Shown: one piece after another, positions 1 to 8,506 of the stretch
How the letters are laid out: each line of letters starts with the position of its first letter
How positions within the stretch are numbered: position 1 is the first letter of the stretch
Assembly (NCBI GenBank): GCA_947174885.1
Contig: CAMWKO010000007.1
Span: 42,675-106,674, forward strand
Reading direction: 5' to 3'
DNA length: 64,000 nucleotides
From: an uncultured Clostridia bacterium
GTDB lineage: Bacteria > Bacillota > Clostridia > Lachnospirales > Lachnospiraceae
Program-made: the position numbers and the translations under genes
The notes under the pieces: model-generated
What the model was told of the DNA's origin: nothing
The model's database searches: none
Seen by the model: the letters and a program-made list of their open reading frames with translations, nothing else

Positions 1-2415
1 CATGTACATTATGATATGATTAAACAGGATGATTGTATATGGAAGGCAGAGGTTCCTGAGAATGCTTATAATATTACATTCAACAGATATGATTCTGAAA
101 AAACAACTCAATGGAATTCTTGGAGTGCCGGTGGACGTGAGGACAATAATGCATATTATGTCGACGGAAGTGAGTATGGTCACTGGGAGACTATTGAATA
201 TGTAAAACAAGAAAATTATTTCCATGCAGGAGATGTTATATATCTTGATGTATCAGAATTTGAAGAATGGCAAAGCGATGAAGCTTTAATGTATGTTAAT
301 TTCAGTGCTGCTTCAAAAGAGGAAACCGGTGGATATGACATTAGTATTACAAGTGCAGATAAGCTATTATATAATCCTGAAAATATGGAAGATATGGTTG
401 GGGAAAATGTATACAGATATGTGATAAATGAAAGTGATGAGGGAGCGACAGAATTAAGATTCTGGAGAGGAAATTCAGATTTTCTATGGAATTATTCAAT
501 TCTTTTTACATATGATGATTTTGTACAGTCGGGAAATTGCGTAAAAATAACAGATTGGGATAATGACGGATATATAATAAATAAATATTACCAGGATAAA
601 TATCTGTTTTCAGATAAAAGTGAAATATTTATCGGTGAAGACAGTGAAGTACTTTATTTCTATATCAGCGGTATAGAAAATGAGGAAAATGAGATTAAAT
701 TGTATGAAGATGGTGTTCAAGTAGGTATCTTCTATGATGATGGCAATTACTCAATTCATGGAGATGATATGGAAGGAGATGGTATATATTCTTCAAAATA
801 CATTTTAAATAAAGATACATATATTAATGAAGAATATAACTATTATGCTGAATTTAGTGACGGCACCAGAACAAATAATGTAGAGATAAGAATTATAGTT
901 CCTTTTACTGAAAAGGAATTAGATGATATGGAATATGTCGATAATAAAATCTCAGAGATATTGTTTGAAAATGAAACTACTGCTTCATTGCTTGAAGAGG
1001 TATTAGAATCCTTGTTAAATGAGGGATACATAAAGGAATTTGAATATGATAATATAAACAGGGTATACAATTGTAAATATTCCAATGGTGTTATGTTTGC
1101 TATTATTATTGATGATTTTTTGGAAACTAATACATATAATAATGAAAATATGAATATATTATATGAAGCAGAAGCTTATAAAGACTATAGTGGATATAGT
1201 GCCGTTATATTAAATGCATTTGAGGATACCCCATATAGAACAGAGTTTTATGAAGATTTTGTTGACGAATGGAAAAATAGCGGAATGGATGTTGATTATG
1301 ATGATTTTGTAACAATATATGATTTGAAAACAAAGCTATATAACAGAGATTTGATAGCACTAAGTGGACATGGAACCATAGTAGCTTCACATCCGGTATT
1401 TTGTCTGCAAGATGAAAGTGCTACAAAAGATAATAATAAAATATATGCTAATGATATCCAAGCAGGAAGAATAATTCCTGTAACTTATTCAAACGGGATT
1501 AAATCATATGTAATAACAGGTAAGTTTTTCTCATATTATTATGGAGACAGTGGATTGAGTGAAAGCTTTGTCTTTGCAGAATCATGTATGTTTATGGGAA
1601 ATAGTGAAAATGGAATAAATACAGAATTTGCGGATGCATTTTTGGATTGTTCAGCGGAAGCGGTAATAGGATTTGTAAATTCTGTTCTGGCGGGTTATTC
1701 AAGAAATCTTATGTTATCATACTTTGAGAGTATATTATCAGGTAATACAGTTGAAGATGCATTTTATTATGCCAGAGAAGCATATGGATATGACGATGGA
1801 AATACAGCATATCCGATTTTAAGCGGAAATAGAGAGGCAACAATTGACAGAGGATTAAGAAATGGTGATTTTGAGGCATCAGGTCAGAAAAATATGTTTC
1901 CTCCGCTATATTGGAAATGTGAAGGAGATGTCAGAGTACAAGATAAGCTGGGCGATATTAAAGCATATGGAAACTATATGGCATTTTTATCTACCGGAAT
2001 AGGTTCTAAATCAGGTGTAAGTTTATCAGGTACACAGGGAAGTACAATGAGCCAGATGGTAAAAAATATTGATAATACCAAATTGGAGTTTACATATAAT
2101 GTTGTTTCAGAAGAGCCTATGGAATATGTTGGAAGTCAATTTGATGATAAATTTGAAATTCAAATATTAGATAGTCATGATAATATACTTTATAGTGAAG
2201 TAGTAGAATCTGTAAATACATCTATCTGGTATCCAATATCAGGTATAGATTTTGATGGTGGTGATCATACAACGTATCATACCCAGTGGAAGACAAAAAG
2301 TATTGATATTTCAGAATATCAGAATGAACTTATTAAGATAAAATTTATGGTATACGATGTAGGAGATTCAATATATGATACGGCTGTTATAATTGATAAT
2401 ATAAATATATCGTGA
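1..2415 (+). CDS. Caspase-like (clan CD) cysteine peptidase-type surface protein, 5'-partial
   Basis: The frame is open to the left edge, so the N terminus is outside the window; residue numbers here count from the first Met in view (base 16). The first ~55 residues, rich in Trp/Tyr/Asn with W-N-x-W, resemble a starch-binding beta-sandwich of the CBM25/26 kind (inference). His452 in S-G-H-G and Cys524 in E-S-C, each after a hydrophobic strand and about 70 residues apart, form the His/Cys dyad pattern of caspase, clostripain and gingipain folds. Residues ~303-369 resemble the C-terminal domain of the next gene. Residues ~615-799 look like a jelly-roll module. The next gene starts 11 bases downstream, so the two are probably cotranscribed. 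The substrate is unknown; proteolytic activity is inferred from the dyad only. Confidence 0.6.
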   Translation, partial: HVHYDMIKQDDCIWKAEVPENAYNITFNRYDSEKTTQWNSWSAGGREDNNAYYVDGSEYGHWETIEYVKQENYFHAGDVIYLDVSEFEEWQSDEALMYVNFSAASKEETGGYDISITSADKLLYNPENMEDMVGENVYRYVINESDEGATELRFWRGNSDFLWNYSILFTYDDFVQSGNCVKITDWDNDGYIINKYYQDKYLFSDKSEIFIGEDSEVLYFYISGIENEENEIKLYEDGVQVGIFYDDGNYSIHGDDMEGDGIYSSKYILNKDTYINEEYNYYAEFSDGTRTNNVEIRIIVPFTEKELDDMEYVDNKISEILFENETTASLLEEVLESLLNEGYIKEFEYDNINRVYNCKYSNGVMFAIIIDDFLETNTYNNENMNILYEAEAYKDYSGYSAVILNAFEDTPYRTEFYEDFVDEWKNSGMDVDYDDFVTIYDLKTKLYNRDLIALSGHGTIVASHPVFCLQDESATKDNNKIYANDIQAGRIIPVTYSNGIKSYVITGKFFSYYYGDSGLSESFVFAESCMFMGNSENGINTEFADAFLDCSAEAVIGFVNSVLAGYSRNLMLSYFESILSGNTVEDAFYYAREAYGYDDGNTAYPILSGNREATIDRGLRNGDFEASGQKNMFPPLYWKCEGDVRVQDKLGDIKAYGNYMAFLSTGIGSKSGVSLSGTQGSTMSQMVKNIDNTKLEFTYNVVSEEPMEYVGSQFDDKFEIQILDSHDNILYSEVVESVNTSIWYPISGIDFDGGDHTTYHTQWKTKSIDISEYQNELIKIKFMVYDVGDSIYDTAVIIDNINIS

Positions 2416-2426
2416 GGTAGATAAGT

Positions 2427-2891
2427 TTGAAAAAAAAGTCATATGCAATAAGTATATTAAGTATATTAATTGTGGTAATATCTTTTATAATATACTTAGC
2501 AATATTTCAACAGTCAAAGAATGATGTATCATCTGATAAAGAGTCAGATACTACTATGATAAGCCAGGATAATGGAAATAAAAATGAATATGATAATGAT
2601 AAGGATAAGGATAATAAAAATGATAATGATAACGGAGATGATAAAGATTTAATGAGTGTAGATGATATGGTTTCGGAATTTACTAAATCAAATCAGTTCC
2701 AACAGGGAAATACAGAAGAAAGGGTAAAATTAATGGAGACACTAATGGATGAACTTGTTGGAGAAGGAAAGATTAAGGATTATAAAGTAGATTTATCAGC
2801 AGGGTCATCGAATCCTAATATATTATATTATTATAATGATGGAGGATTTGGTATGGTAATGATAAATGAATTCCGAGAAGACCAAAATTAG
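2427..2891 (+). CDS. Small membrane-anchored protein sharing a domain with the upstream caspase-like protein
   Basis: A 154-residue protein with a TTG start preceded by a GAGGT ribosome site. One N-terminal membrane segment (residues ~7-27) is followed by an Asp/Asn/Lys-rich low-complexity linker (~30-75) and a compact C-terminal domain (~77-148). There is no lipobox Cys, so it is probably a membrane-anchored external domain. The C-terminal domain resembles residues ~303-369 of the upstream gene: a helical stretch with L-x-x-E-G-x-I-K-x-[FY], then Y-x-[ND]-G and a hydrophobic strand ending in [DE]-F. A domain shared with its operon partner suggests a propeptide-like, inhibitory or docking role; that is inference. 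No family recognised. Confidence 0.6.
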   Translation: MKKKSYAISILSILIVVISFIIYLAIFQQSKNDVSSDKESDTTMISQDNGNKNEYDNDKDKDNKNDNDNGDDKDLMSVDDMVSEFTKSNQFQQGNTEERVKLMETLMDELVGEGKIKDYKVDLSAGSSNPNILYYYNDGGFGMVMINEFREDQN

Positions 2892-2934
2892 AAGAGCTAT
2901 ATTATATAGAATATAAAATCCTATATAATAAATC

Positions 2935-2960
2935 AGCAAGCCCCTTTCGGGGCTTGCTTT
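2935..2960. terminator. Intrinsic terminator between convergent genes
   Basis: A perfect 10-bp stem (AGCAAGCCCC / GGGGCTTGCT) with a TTTC loop and a short T run. It lies between the + strand small protein gene and the 3' end of carB on the minus strand, so it may serve both directions. Confidence 0.8.
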
Positions 2961-3015
2961 ATAATTAAAATAAAATTCTGAAATTATTTAACTAATTAAT
3001 TTAATATTCAAACCT

Positions 3016-6000
3016 CTATTTTTCTTTTATTTCACTGTGAAGCTGTTGGATGGACTTTACATCTCCGTCGCCATGCTTTTTAACATAAAGTATACCCTTT
3101 GCGGTAGCTCTTGCAGCAGCTATTGTAGTCATGTAAGGGATTCTTCCTTTTATAGCAGCCTTACGAAGATAGCTGTCATCATGTACACTGTCTTTTCCTA
3201 TAGGAGTATTGATAATTAAGTCAATATCTCCGTTTGTGATTAAATCCAATACATTTGGACGGCCTTCATACAGCTTGTTTACAATCTCTGCATTTATACC
3301 TGCATTTTTAATCAGCTCATATGTTTTACCTGTTGCAATAATCTTAAAGCCGGCTTCATCAAATAGTTTTGCTATTTCTGCAACCTCAGGTTTATCCTTT
3401 TGATTTACGGATATAAGGACTGTACCGCTAAGAGGAAGCTTTGTCTGTGTTGCCTCCTGAGCCTTGAAGAAGGCTTCTCCATAATATGGTGATAATCCAA
3501 GTACCTCACCGGTAGATCTCATTTCAGGTCCAAGTACAGGGTCTACTTCAGGGAACATATTAAATGGGAATACTGCCTCCTTAACGCCATAGTATGGAAT
3601 ATCCTGCTCCTTAAGTGACGGTACGGGAGATGGTCTGTTTGTAATCTCTGAGGTAATAATATCCGTAGCAAGCGGTACCATGCGGATGTTACATACCTTT
3701 GAAACAAGAGGAACAGTACGGGATGCACGTGGATTTGCCTCAAGCACATATACCTTGCCGTTTTCAATGGCATACTGCATATTCATTAAGCCTTTGACGT
3801 GCATTTCCTCGGCAATTTTCTTTGTATACTCCTTTATGGTTGCAACGTTTTCTTCCGTAATGTGAACAGAAGGAATGATACAGGCTGAATCACCTGAATG
3901 AACACCTGCAAGCTCAATATGCTCCATAACTGCCGGTACAAAAGCATGAACGCCGTCGCTTATGGCATCGGCTTCACATTCCAGCGCATGATTAAGGAAA
4001 CGGTCAATGAGTATAGGTCTGTCAGGAGTTACACCAACAGCAGCATTCATATAGTTTGTCATACTGCTGTCATCATATACAACCTCCATACCACGTCCGC
4101 CAAGAACGTATGAAGGACGAACCATTACAGGATATCCTATTTTACCTGCTATACTTATGGCTTCATCGACAGTAGTAGCCATACCTGCTTCAGGCATAGG
4201 AATTCCAAGCTTGTCCATCATGGCACGGAATAAATCCCTGTCTTCTGCAAGGTCAATAACGGCAGGAGGAGTACCGAGAATTTTAACACCGTTTTTCTCC
4301 AATTCGGAAGCAAGGTTAAGAGGAGTCTGACCTCCAAACTGGGCAATTACACCAAGAGGCTTTTCTTTATTGTAAATACTTAAAACATCCTCAAGAGTAA
4401 GAGGCTCAAAGTATAACTTGTCTGATGTATCATAATCAGTTGAAACCGTTTCAGGATTACAGTTTACAATGATAGTTTCAAAGCCGAGCTTTTTAAGTGC
4501 TAAAGAAGCATGAACACAGCAGTAGTCAAACTCAATACCCTGACCGATTCTGTTTGGACCGCCGCCAAGAATCATAATCTTAGGCTTTTCGGTATTTACA
4601 GGATTTTTATCCGGTGCATTATAGGTAGAGTAATAGTAGGCGCTGTCAGGAGTACCGCTGACATGTACACCCTCCCAGGCTTCCTCTACATCCAGAGAAA
4701 TACGTTTATTTCTGATATCCTCCTCAGGAATAGCTAAAATCTGGCTTAAATATTTGTCTGAGAAACCATTCTTCTTAGCCGAAATCAATTCTTCATCAGC
4801 AGGTAAAGCTCCCTTTGACTTAGCCAGAGCTTCTTCTTCCTCAACAAGCTCCTGCATCTGTTTTACAAAGTAATGCTTAACCTTTGTGATGTCAAAGATT
4901 TCATCTACGGTAGCACCTTTTCTAAGTGCTTCGTACATAATAAAGTGACGGTCACTTGACGGATTGGCAAGCATAATAAGTAATTCTTCTTTGGTCTTTT
5001 TATTGTAATCCTTAGCATATCCAAGGCCGTAGCGGCCTGTCTCAAGACTTCGGATAGCCTTTTGGAAAGCCTCCTTGTAGGTTTTTCCGATACTCATTAC
5101 TTCACCGACTGCACGCATCTGTGTGCCGAGCTTATCCTCAACACCTTTAAATTTTTCAAATGCCCAGCGGGCAAATTTGATAACAACATAGTCACCGTCA
5201 GGAACATACTTGTCTAAGGTACCGTATTTTCCACATTCTATATCCTTTAATGTAAGTCCTGCAGCAAGCATTGCCGAAACAAGTGCGATAGGAAAACCTG
5301 TTGCTTTTGAAGCAAGAGCAGAAGAACGTGATGTTCTTGGATTGATTTCAATAACAACTATACGGTCGGATACCGGATCGTGGGCAAACTGAACATTTGT
5401 ACCGCCAATAACCTTAACAGACTCCACTATACGGTAAGCCTGCTCCTGAAGTTTTTTCTGAAGCTCTTCCGATATAGTGAGCATTGGAGCTGAACAGAAG
5501 GAATCACCCGTATGTGTACCAAGCGGATCAATATTTTCAATGAAACATACAGTAATCATGTTGCCCTCTGCATCGCGAACAACTTCAAGCTCTAGCTCTT
5601 CCCAACCAAGAATAGATTCTTCAACAAGAACCTGTCCTACAAGACTGGCCTGAAGACCACGGGCACATACGGTTTTTAATTCTTCTTTATTATATACAAG
5701 ACCGCCGCCGGCACCGCCCATAGTATAAGCAGGACGAAGAACAACAGGATAGCCCAGTTTTTCAGCAATGGCAAGAGCCTCTTCAACACTGTAGGAAACC
5801 TCACTTCTTGCCATTTCAATTCCTATGGCATCCATGGATTTTTTAAATTCTATACGGTCCTCACCACGTTCGATGGCATCTACCTGTACACCGATTACCT
5901 GAACATTATATTTGTCAAGTATTCCCTCTTTGGCAAGCTCTGCACAAAGGTTGAGTCCGGACTGACCTCCAAGATTTGGAAGAAGTGCGTCCGGCCGTTC

Positions 6001-6240
6001 TTTTGCAATTATCTGTTCAAGACGATTTACATTAAGCGGCTCAATATAAGTAACGTCAGCAATTTCAGGATCTGTCATAATGGTAGCCGGATTGGAATTT
6101 ACTAATACAATTTCATATCCAAGCTTACGAAGTGCTTTGCACGCCTGAGTTCCGGAATAGTCGAACTCACACGCCTGTCCGATAATAATCGGACCTGAAC
6201 CGATTATTAATACTTTGTTAATATCTTCTCTTTTTGGCAT
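3016..6240 (-). CDS. carB: Carbamoyl-phosphate synthase, large subunit
   Basis: A 1074-residue protein, the normal family length. It makes carbamoyl phosphate from bicarbonate, glutamine-derived ammonia and two ATP, for pyrimidine and arginine synthesis. The two homologous synthetase halves are visible, each opening with a glycine-rich G-x-G-P-x-x-I-G-Q motif (G-S-G-P-I-I-I-G-Q and G-G-G-P-N-R-I-G-Q) and each with an ATP-grasp domain. The C-terminal ~130 residues are the MGS-like allosteric domain. The start is supported by AAGGAG seven bases upstream. The small subunit carA and other pyr/arg genes are not in the window, so it stands alone here. Nothing looks broken. Confidence 0.97.
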   Translation of the reverse strand: MPKREDINKVLIIGSGPIIIGQACEFDYSGTQACKALRKLGYEIVLVNSNPATIMTDPEIADVTYIEPLNVNRLEQIIAKERPDALLPNLGGQSGLNLCAELAKEGILDKYNVQVIGVQVDAIERGEDRIEFKKSMDAIGIEMARSEVSYSVEEALAIAEKLGYPVVLRPAYTMGGAGGGLVYNKEELKTVCARGLQASLVGQVLVEESILGWEELELEVVRDAEGNMITVCFIENIDPLGTHTGDSFCSAPMLTISEELQKKLQEQAYRIVESVKVIGGTNVQFAHDPVSDRIVVIEINPRTSRSSALASKATGFPIALVSAMLAAGLTLKDIECGKYGTLDKYVPDGDYVVIKFARWAFEKFKGVEDKLGTQMRAVGEVMSIGKTYKEAFQKAIRSLETGRYGLGYAKDYNKKTKEELLIMLANPSSDRHFIMYEALRKGATVDEIFDITKVKHYFVKQMQELVEEEEALAKSKGALPADEELISAKKNGFSDKYLSQILAIPEEDIRNKRISLDVEEAWEGVHVSGTPDSAYYYSTYNAPDKNPVNTEKPKIMILGGGPNRIGQGIEFDYCCVHASLALKKLGFETIIVNCNPETVSTDYDTSDKLYFEPLTLEDVLSIYNKEKPLGVIAQFGGQTPLNLASELEKNGVKILGTPPAVIDLAEDRDLFRAMMDKLGIPMPEAGMATTVDEAISIAGKIGYPVMVRPSYVLGGRGMEVVYDDSSMTNYMNAAVGVTPDRPILIDRFLNHALECEADAISDGVHAFVPAVMEHIELAGVHSGDSACIIPSVHITEENVATIKEYTKKIAEEMHVKGLMNMQYAIENGKVYVLEANPRASRTVPLVSKVCNIRMVPLATDIITSEITNRPSPVPSLKEQDIPYYGVKEAVFPFNMFPEVDPVLGPEMRSTGEVLGLSPYYGEAFFKAQEATQTKLPLSGTVLISVNQKDKPEVAEIAKLFDEAGFKIIATGKTYELIKNAGINAEIVNKLYEGRPNVLDLITNGDIDLIINTPIGKDSVHDDSYLRKAAIKGRIPYMTTIAAARATAKGILYVKKHGDGDVKSIQQLHSEIKEK

Positions 6241-6316
6241 AAGAATCTCCTTGTAGAATAAAATTTATGAATATATTATAACTTATATTGATGATAAAAA
6301 AAATATTTTTTATCAT

Positions 6317-6459
6317 AGAGTTTCTATTTTTTTATTTTTTGCTTCAAAAAGTTGCAGATGAAAGTTCACTTTCATCTGCAACTTTTTTTTTTGCAAGATG
6401 TCTATGTTGCCTTTGGCAACAAGACTTTTTGAAGCAAAAAATAAAAAAATAGAAACTTA
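6317..6459 (-). repeat. R1 palindromic element, copy 1 (short form)
   Basis: About 143 bp with terminal arms (GAGTTTCTATTTTTTTATTT and complement). The central hairpin GTTGCAGATGAAAG/CTTTCATCTGCAAC is intact and the G-TTGCC-x-GGCAA-C hairpin is on the right. The side arm carrying TTACATCAT is missing, as in the other short copies. No clear target duplication. It sits in the 428-bp gap between the divergent carB and ddh genes; the rest of that gap is AT-rich with no other feature recognised beyond the ddh leader. Confidence 0.85.
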
Positions 6460-6642
6460 AGCAAATCGGACAGTTTACAAGTTATTTAAAAACTGAGAAA
6501 ACAAGTCATTTGAACAGGAATAATTAAAAACTTTTTTTGGAAGATTGTTATTCCTTTCGGAGTTTCGGTATTCTTTATTAAAAAAATTAATATAAAAGTT
6601 TATTTTAACGGCAATATAATATATAATATGGAAAGAAATAAA

Positions 6643-6667
6643 TATGATTTAAGCATTAGGAGGCAAA
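6643..6667 (+). promoter_or_regulatory. Ribosome-binding leader of ddh, identical to that of the blaR1-like gene
   Basis: 25 bases ending in AGGAGGCAAA immediately before the ddh start recur without a mismatch at 8482-8506, before the BlaR1-like start. The identity extends well beyond a Shine-Dalgarno core. Confidence 0.8.
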
Positions 6668-6668
6668 T

Positions 6669-7655
6669 ATGAGTACACGTATTGGAATTATTGGTTATGG
6701 AAATTTGGGACGAGGTGTAGAATGTGCTATACGTCAGAATAATGATATGGAGTTAGTAGCGGTATTTACACGAAGAGATCCTGCTACAGTATCCATTCTT
6801 ACAGATACAGCTAAGGTTTGCAGTGTTGACGGGATATCAGAATGGAAAGATAAAATAGATGTTATGATTTTATGTGGCGGTAGTGCAACAGATTTACCGA
6901 CACAGACACCGGAGTATGTAAAATACTTTAATGTAGTTGACAGCTTTGACACTCATGCCCGTATTCCCGAGCATTTTTCAAAAGTAGATGCAGCTGCAAA
7001 GGAAAGCGGACATATAGGTATTATCTCAGTGGGTTGGGACCCAGGAATGTTTTCCCTTAATCGTCTTTATGCAAATGCTATTTTGCCGGAAGGAAGTGAC
7101 TATACCTTCTGGGGAAAGGGTGTAAGTCAGGGACATTCAGATGCTATCAGGCGTGTTCCGGGAGTTAAAAATGCAAAGCAGTATACTATACCGGTAGACA
7201 GTACTTTAGAAGCAGTTCGCGAAGGCTCAAATCCTGAGCTTACTACAAGACAGAAGCACACAAGAGAATGTTTTGTAGTTCTTGAAGAGGGTGCAGATGC
7301 AGCAAAAGTTGAAGAAGCCATTAAAACTATGCCAAACTATTTTGCTGATTATGATACTACAGTTCATTTTATATCAGAAGAAGAGCTTATTGCAAATCAT
7401 AGCGGAATACCACATGGAGGCTTTGTAATAAGAAGTGGTTTAACAGGCTGGAATAATGAAAATAAACACATTATTGAGTATAGCTTAAAGCTTGATTCAA
7501 ATCCTGAATTTACTACAAGTGTTCTTATAGCTTATGCCAGAGCAGCACATCGTCTTGCAAAAGAAGGACAGAGTGGCTGTAAAACGGTATTTGATATTGC
7601 ACCGTCATATCTTAGTGCAAAAAGCGGTGAGGAATTAAGGGCTGCAATGTTATAA
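6669..7655 (+). CDS. ddh: meso-Diaminopimelate D-dehydrogenase
   Basis: A 328-residue protein of the usual length for the family. It makes meso-diaminopimelate in one NADPH-dependent step from tetrahydrodipicolinate and ammonia, feeding lysine and peptidoglycan synthesis. The N-terminal nucleotide-binding motif G-Y-G-N-L-G (residues ~10-15) and the family block S-V-G-W-D-P-G-M are clear. ATG start with AGGAGG. No other lysine genes are adjacent. The TAA stop lies inside the left target duplication of an R1 element, so that element inserted directly at the gene's end. Confidence 0.95.
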   Translation: MSTRIGIIGYGNLGRGVECAIRQNNDMELVAVFTRRDPATVSILTDTAKVCSVDGISEWKDKIDVMILCGGSATDLPTQTPEYVKYFNVVDSFDTHARIPEHFSKVDAAAKESGHIGIISVGWDPGMFSLNRLYANAILPEGSDYTFWGKGVSQGHSDAIRRVPGVKNAKQYTIPVDSTLEAVREGSNPELTTRQKHTRECFVVLEEGADAAKVEEAIKTMPNYFADYDTTVHFISEEELIANHSGIPHGGFVIRSGLTGWNNENKHIIEYSLKLDSNPEFTTSVLIAYARAAHRLAKEGQSGCKTVFDIAPSYLSAKSGEELRAAML

Positions 7656-7665
7656 TGCAGGTAAT

Positions 7666-7850
7666 CTTGAGTTTCCGTATTTTTATTTTTAGCTTCAAAA
7701 AGCTTACATCATCATAACAATGTAAGCATCTTGCACAAAAAATCACAGATGAAAACTCACTTTCATCTGCAACTTTTTTTGCAAGATGTCTATGTTGCCT
7801 TTGGCAACAAGACTTTTTAAAGCTAAAAATAAAAAATACGGAAACTCTAA
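7666..7850 (-). mobile_element. R1 element, copy 2 (185 bp) with 15-bp target duplication
   Basis: Terminal arms CTTGAGTTTCCGTAT... and ...ATACGGAAACTC. Inner hairpins appear in the order TTACATCAT, central, GTTGCC, so this copy is inverted relative to copies 3, 4, 10 and 12. It is flanked by identical 15-bp direct repeats TATAATGCAGGTAAT at 7651-7665 and 7851-7865. The left repeat contains the ddh stop codon. Sequence 7866-7977 is AT-rich with nothing recognised. Confidence 0.9.
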
Positions 7851-7977
7851 TATAATGCAGGTAATATGTTTACATCGTTTTAAAACTTTAGACTGCATTA
7901 TCCTGAAAATTCAAAATACTAAAACTCAGGAATAAAAAATAAAAATTTACTTAATTATTTACAAATGTAATCCGATA

Positions 7978-8012
7978 TATAATGCGAAGGCAGATTTAGT
8001 ACTACCATAGTA
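7978..8012 (+). promoter_or_regulatory. Candidate -10 box and BlaI/MecI-type operator
   Basis: TATAAT lies at 7978-7983. At 8000-8012 TACTA-CCA-TAGTA is an inverted repeat close to the TACTACA/TGTAGTA boxes bound by BlaI/MecI repressors. It sits just past the -10 and 73 bases before the BlaI-like start, where a repressor would autoregulate the pair. No well-spaced -35 box is evident. Confidence 0.5.
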
Positions 8013-8084
8013 TTGATTGTCGGATAGAAAATGGGCATACTTTAAAAGGTATGTTCATTTTCAATTATTGTCAGGAGGAATTTT

Positions 8085-8486
8085 ATGGGAGAACTTACAC
8101 CCAGTGAAAATGAATGGACTATTATGGAAGTGGTTTGGAGAAGTAAGGAAAGAATTACTGCCACAAAAATTATTGAAGAATTATCAGGCGTTTTGGATAT
8201 TAGTAAAAAAACTGTCAGAGTAATGATAAACAGACTGGTTTCAAAGGGGTTGTTAGATTATGTTGTGGATGAAAATGATGCAAGAGTATATCACTACTTT
8301 CCTAAAAGAAGCAAAGAAGAATGCCTGAAAATGAAAAGTGAAAGATTTATAAATAATTATTTTGGAGGAGACAGGAGTCTGGCAGTTGCTAATTTTTTAA
8401 AAGCGTCAGATATAACAGAAGAGCAGATTGATGAGCTTAGAAGTATTTTAGATACTTTGGAGGATAGTAAACACAAACACTTATGA
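8085..8486 (+). CDS. BlaI/MecI/CopY-family winged-helix repressor
   Basis: 133 residues, slightly longer than typical BlaI. Residues ~4-75 carry the winged helix, beginning L-T-P-S-E-N-E-W-T-I-M, the characteristic opening of the family. The C-terminal ~50 residues form the dimerisation helices, the region normally cleaved in induction. ATG start with AGGAGG. The BlaR1-like membrane protease follows 20 bases later, giving the classic repressor/sensor pair. No beta-lactamase or PBP gene is beside it, so the regulated target is unknown. Confidence 0.88.
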   Translation: MGELTPSENEWTIMEVVWRSKERITATKIIEELSGVLDISKKTVRVMINRLVSKGLLDYVVDENDARVYHYFPKRSKEECLKMKSERFINNYFGGDRSLAVANFLKASDITEEQIDELRSILDTLEDSKHKHL

Positions 8487-8506
8487 TTTAAGCATTAGGA
8501 GGCAAA
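8482..8506 (+). promoter_or_regulatory. Ribosome-binding leader of the blaR1-like gene, identical to that of ddh
   Basis: The same 25 bases as at 6643-6667, ending AGGAGGCAAA. Here the first bases overlap the 3' end of the repressor gene. Confidence 0.8.

Noticed and set aside
8017..8223. 68-codon frame upstream of and overlapping the BlaI-like gene
   Set aside because: The overlapping frame at 8085 gives a clear BlaI-family protein with AGGAGG; this one has no similarity or ribosome site.
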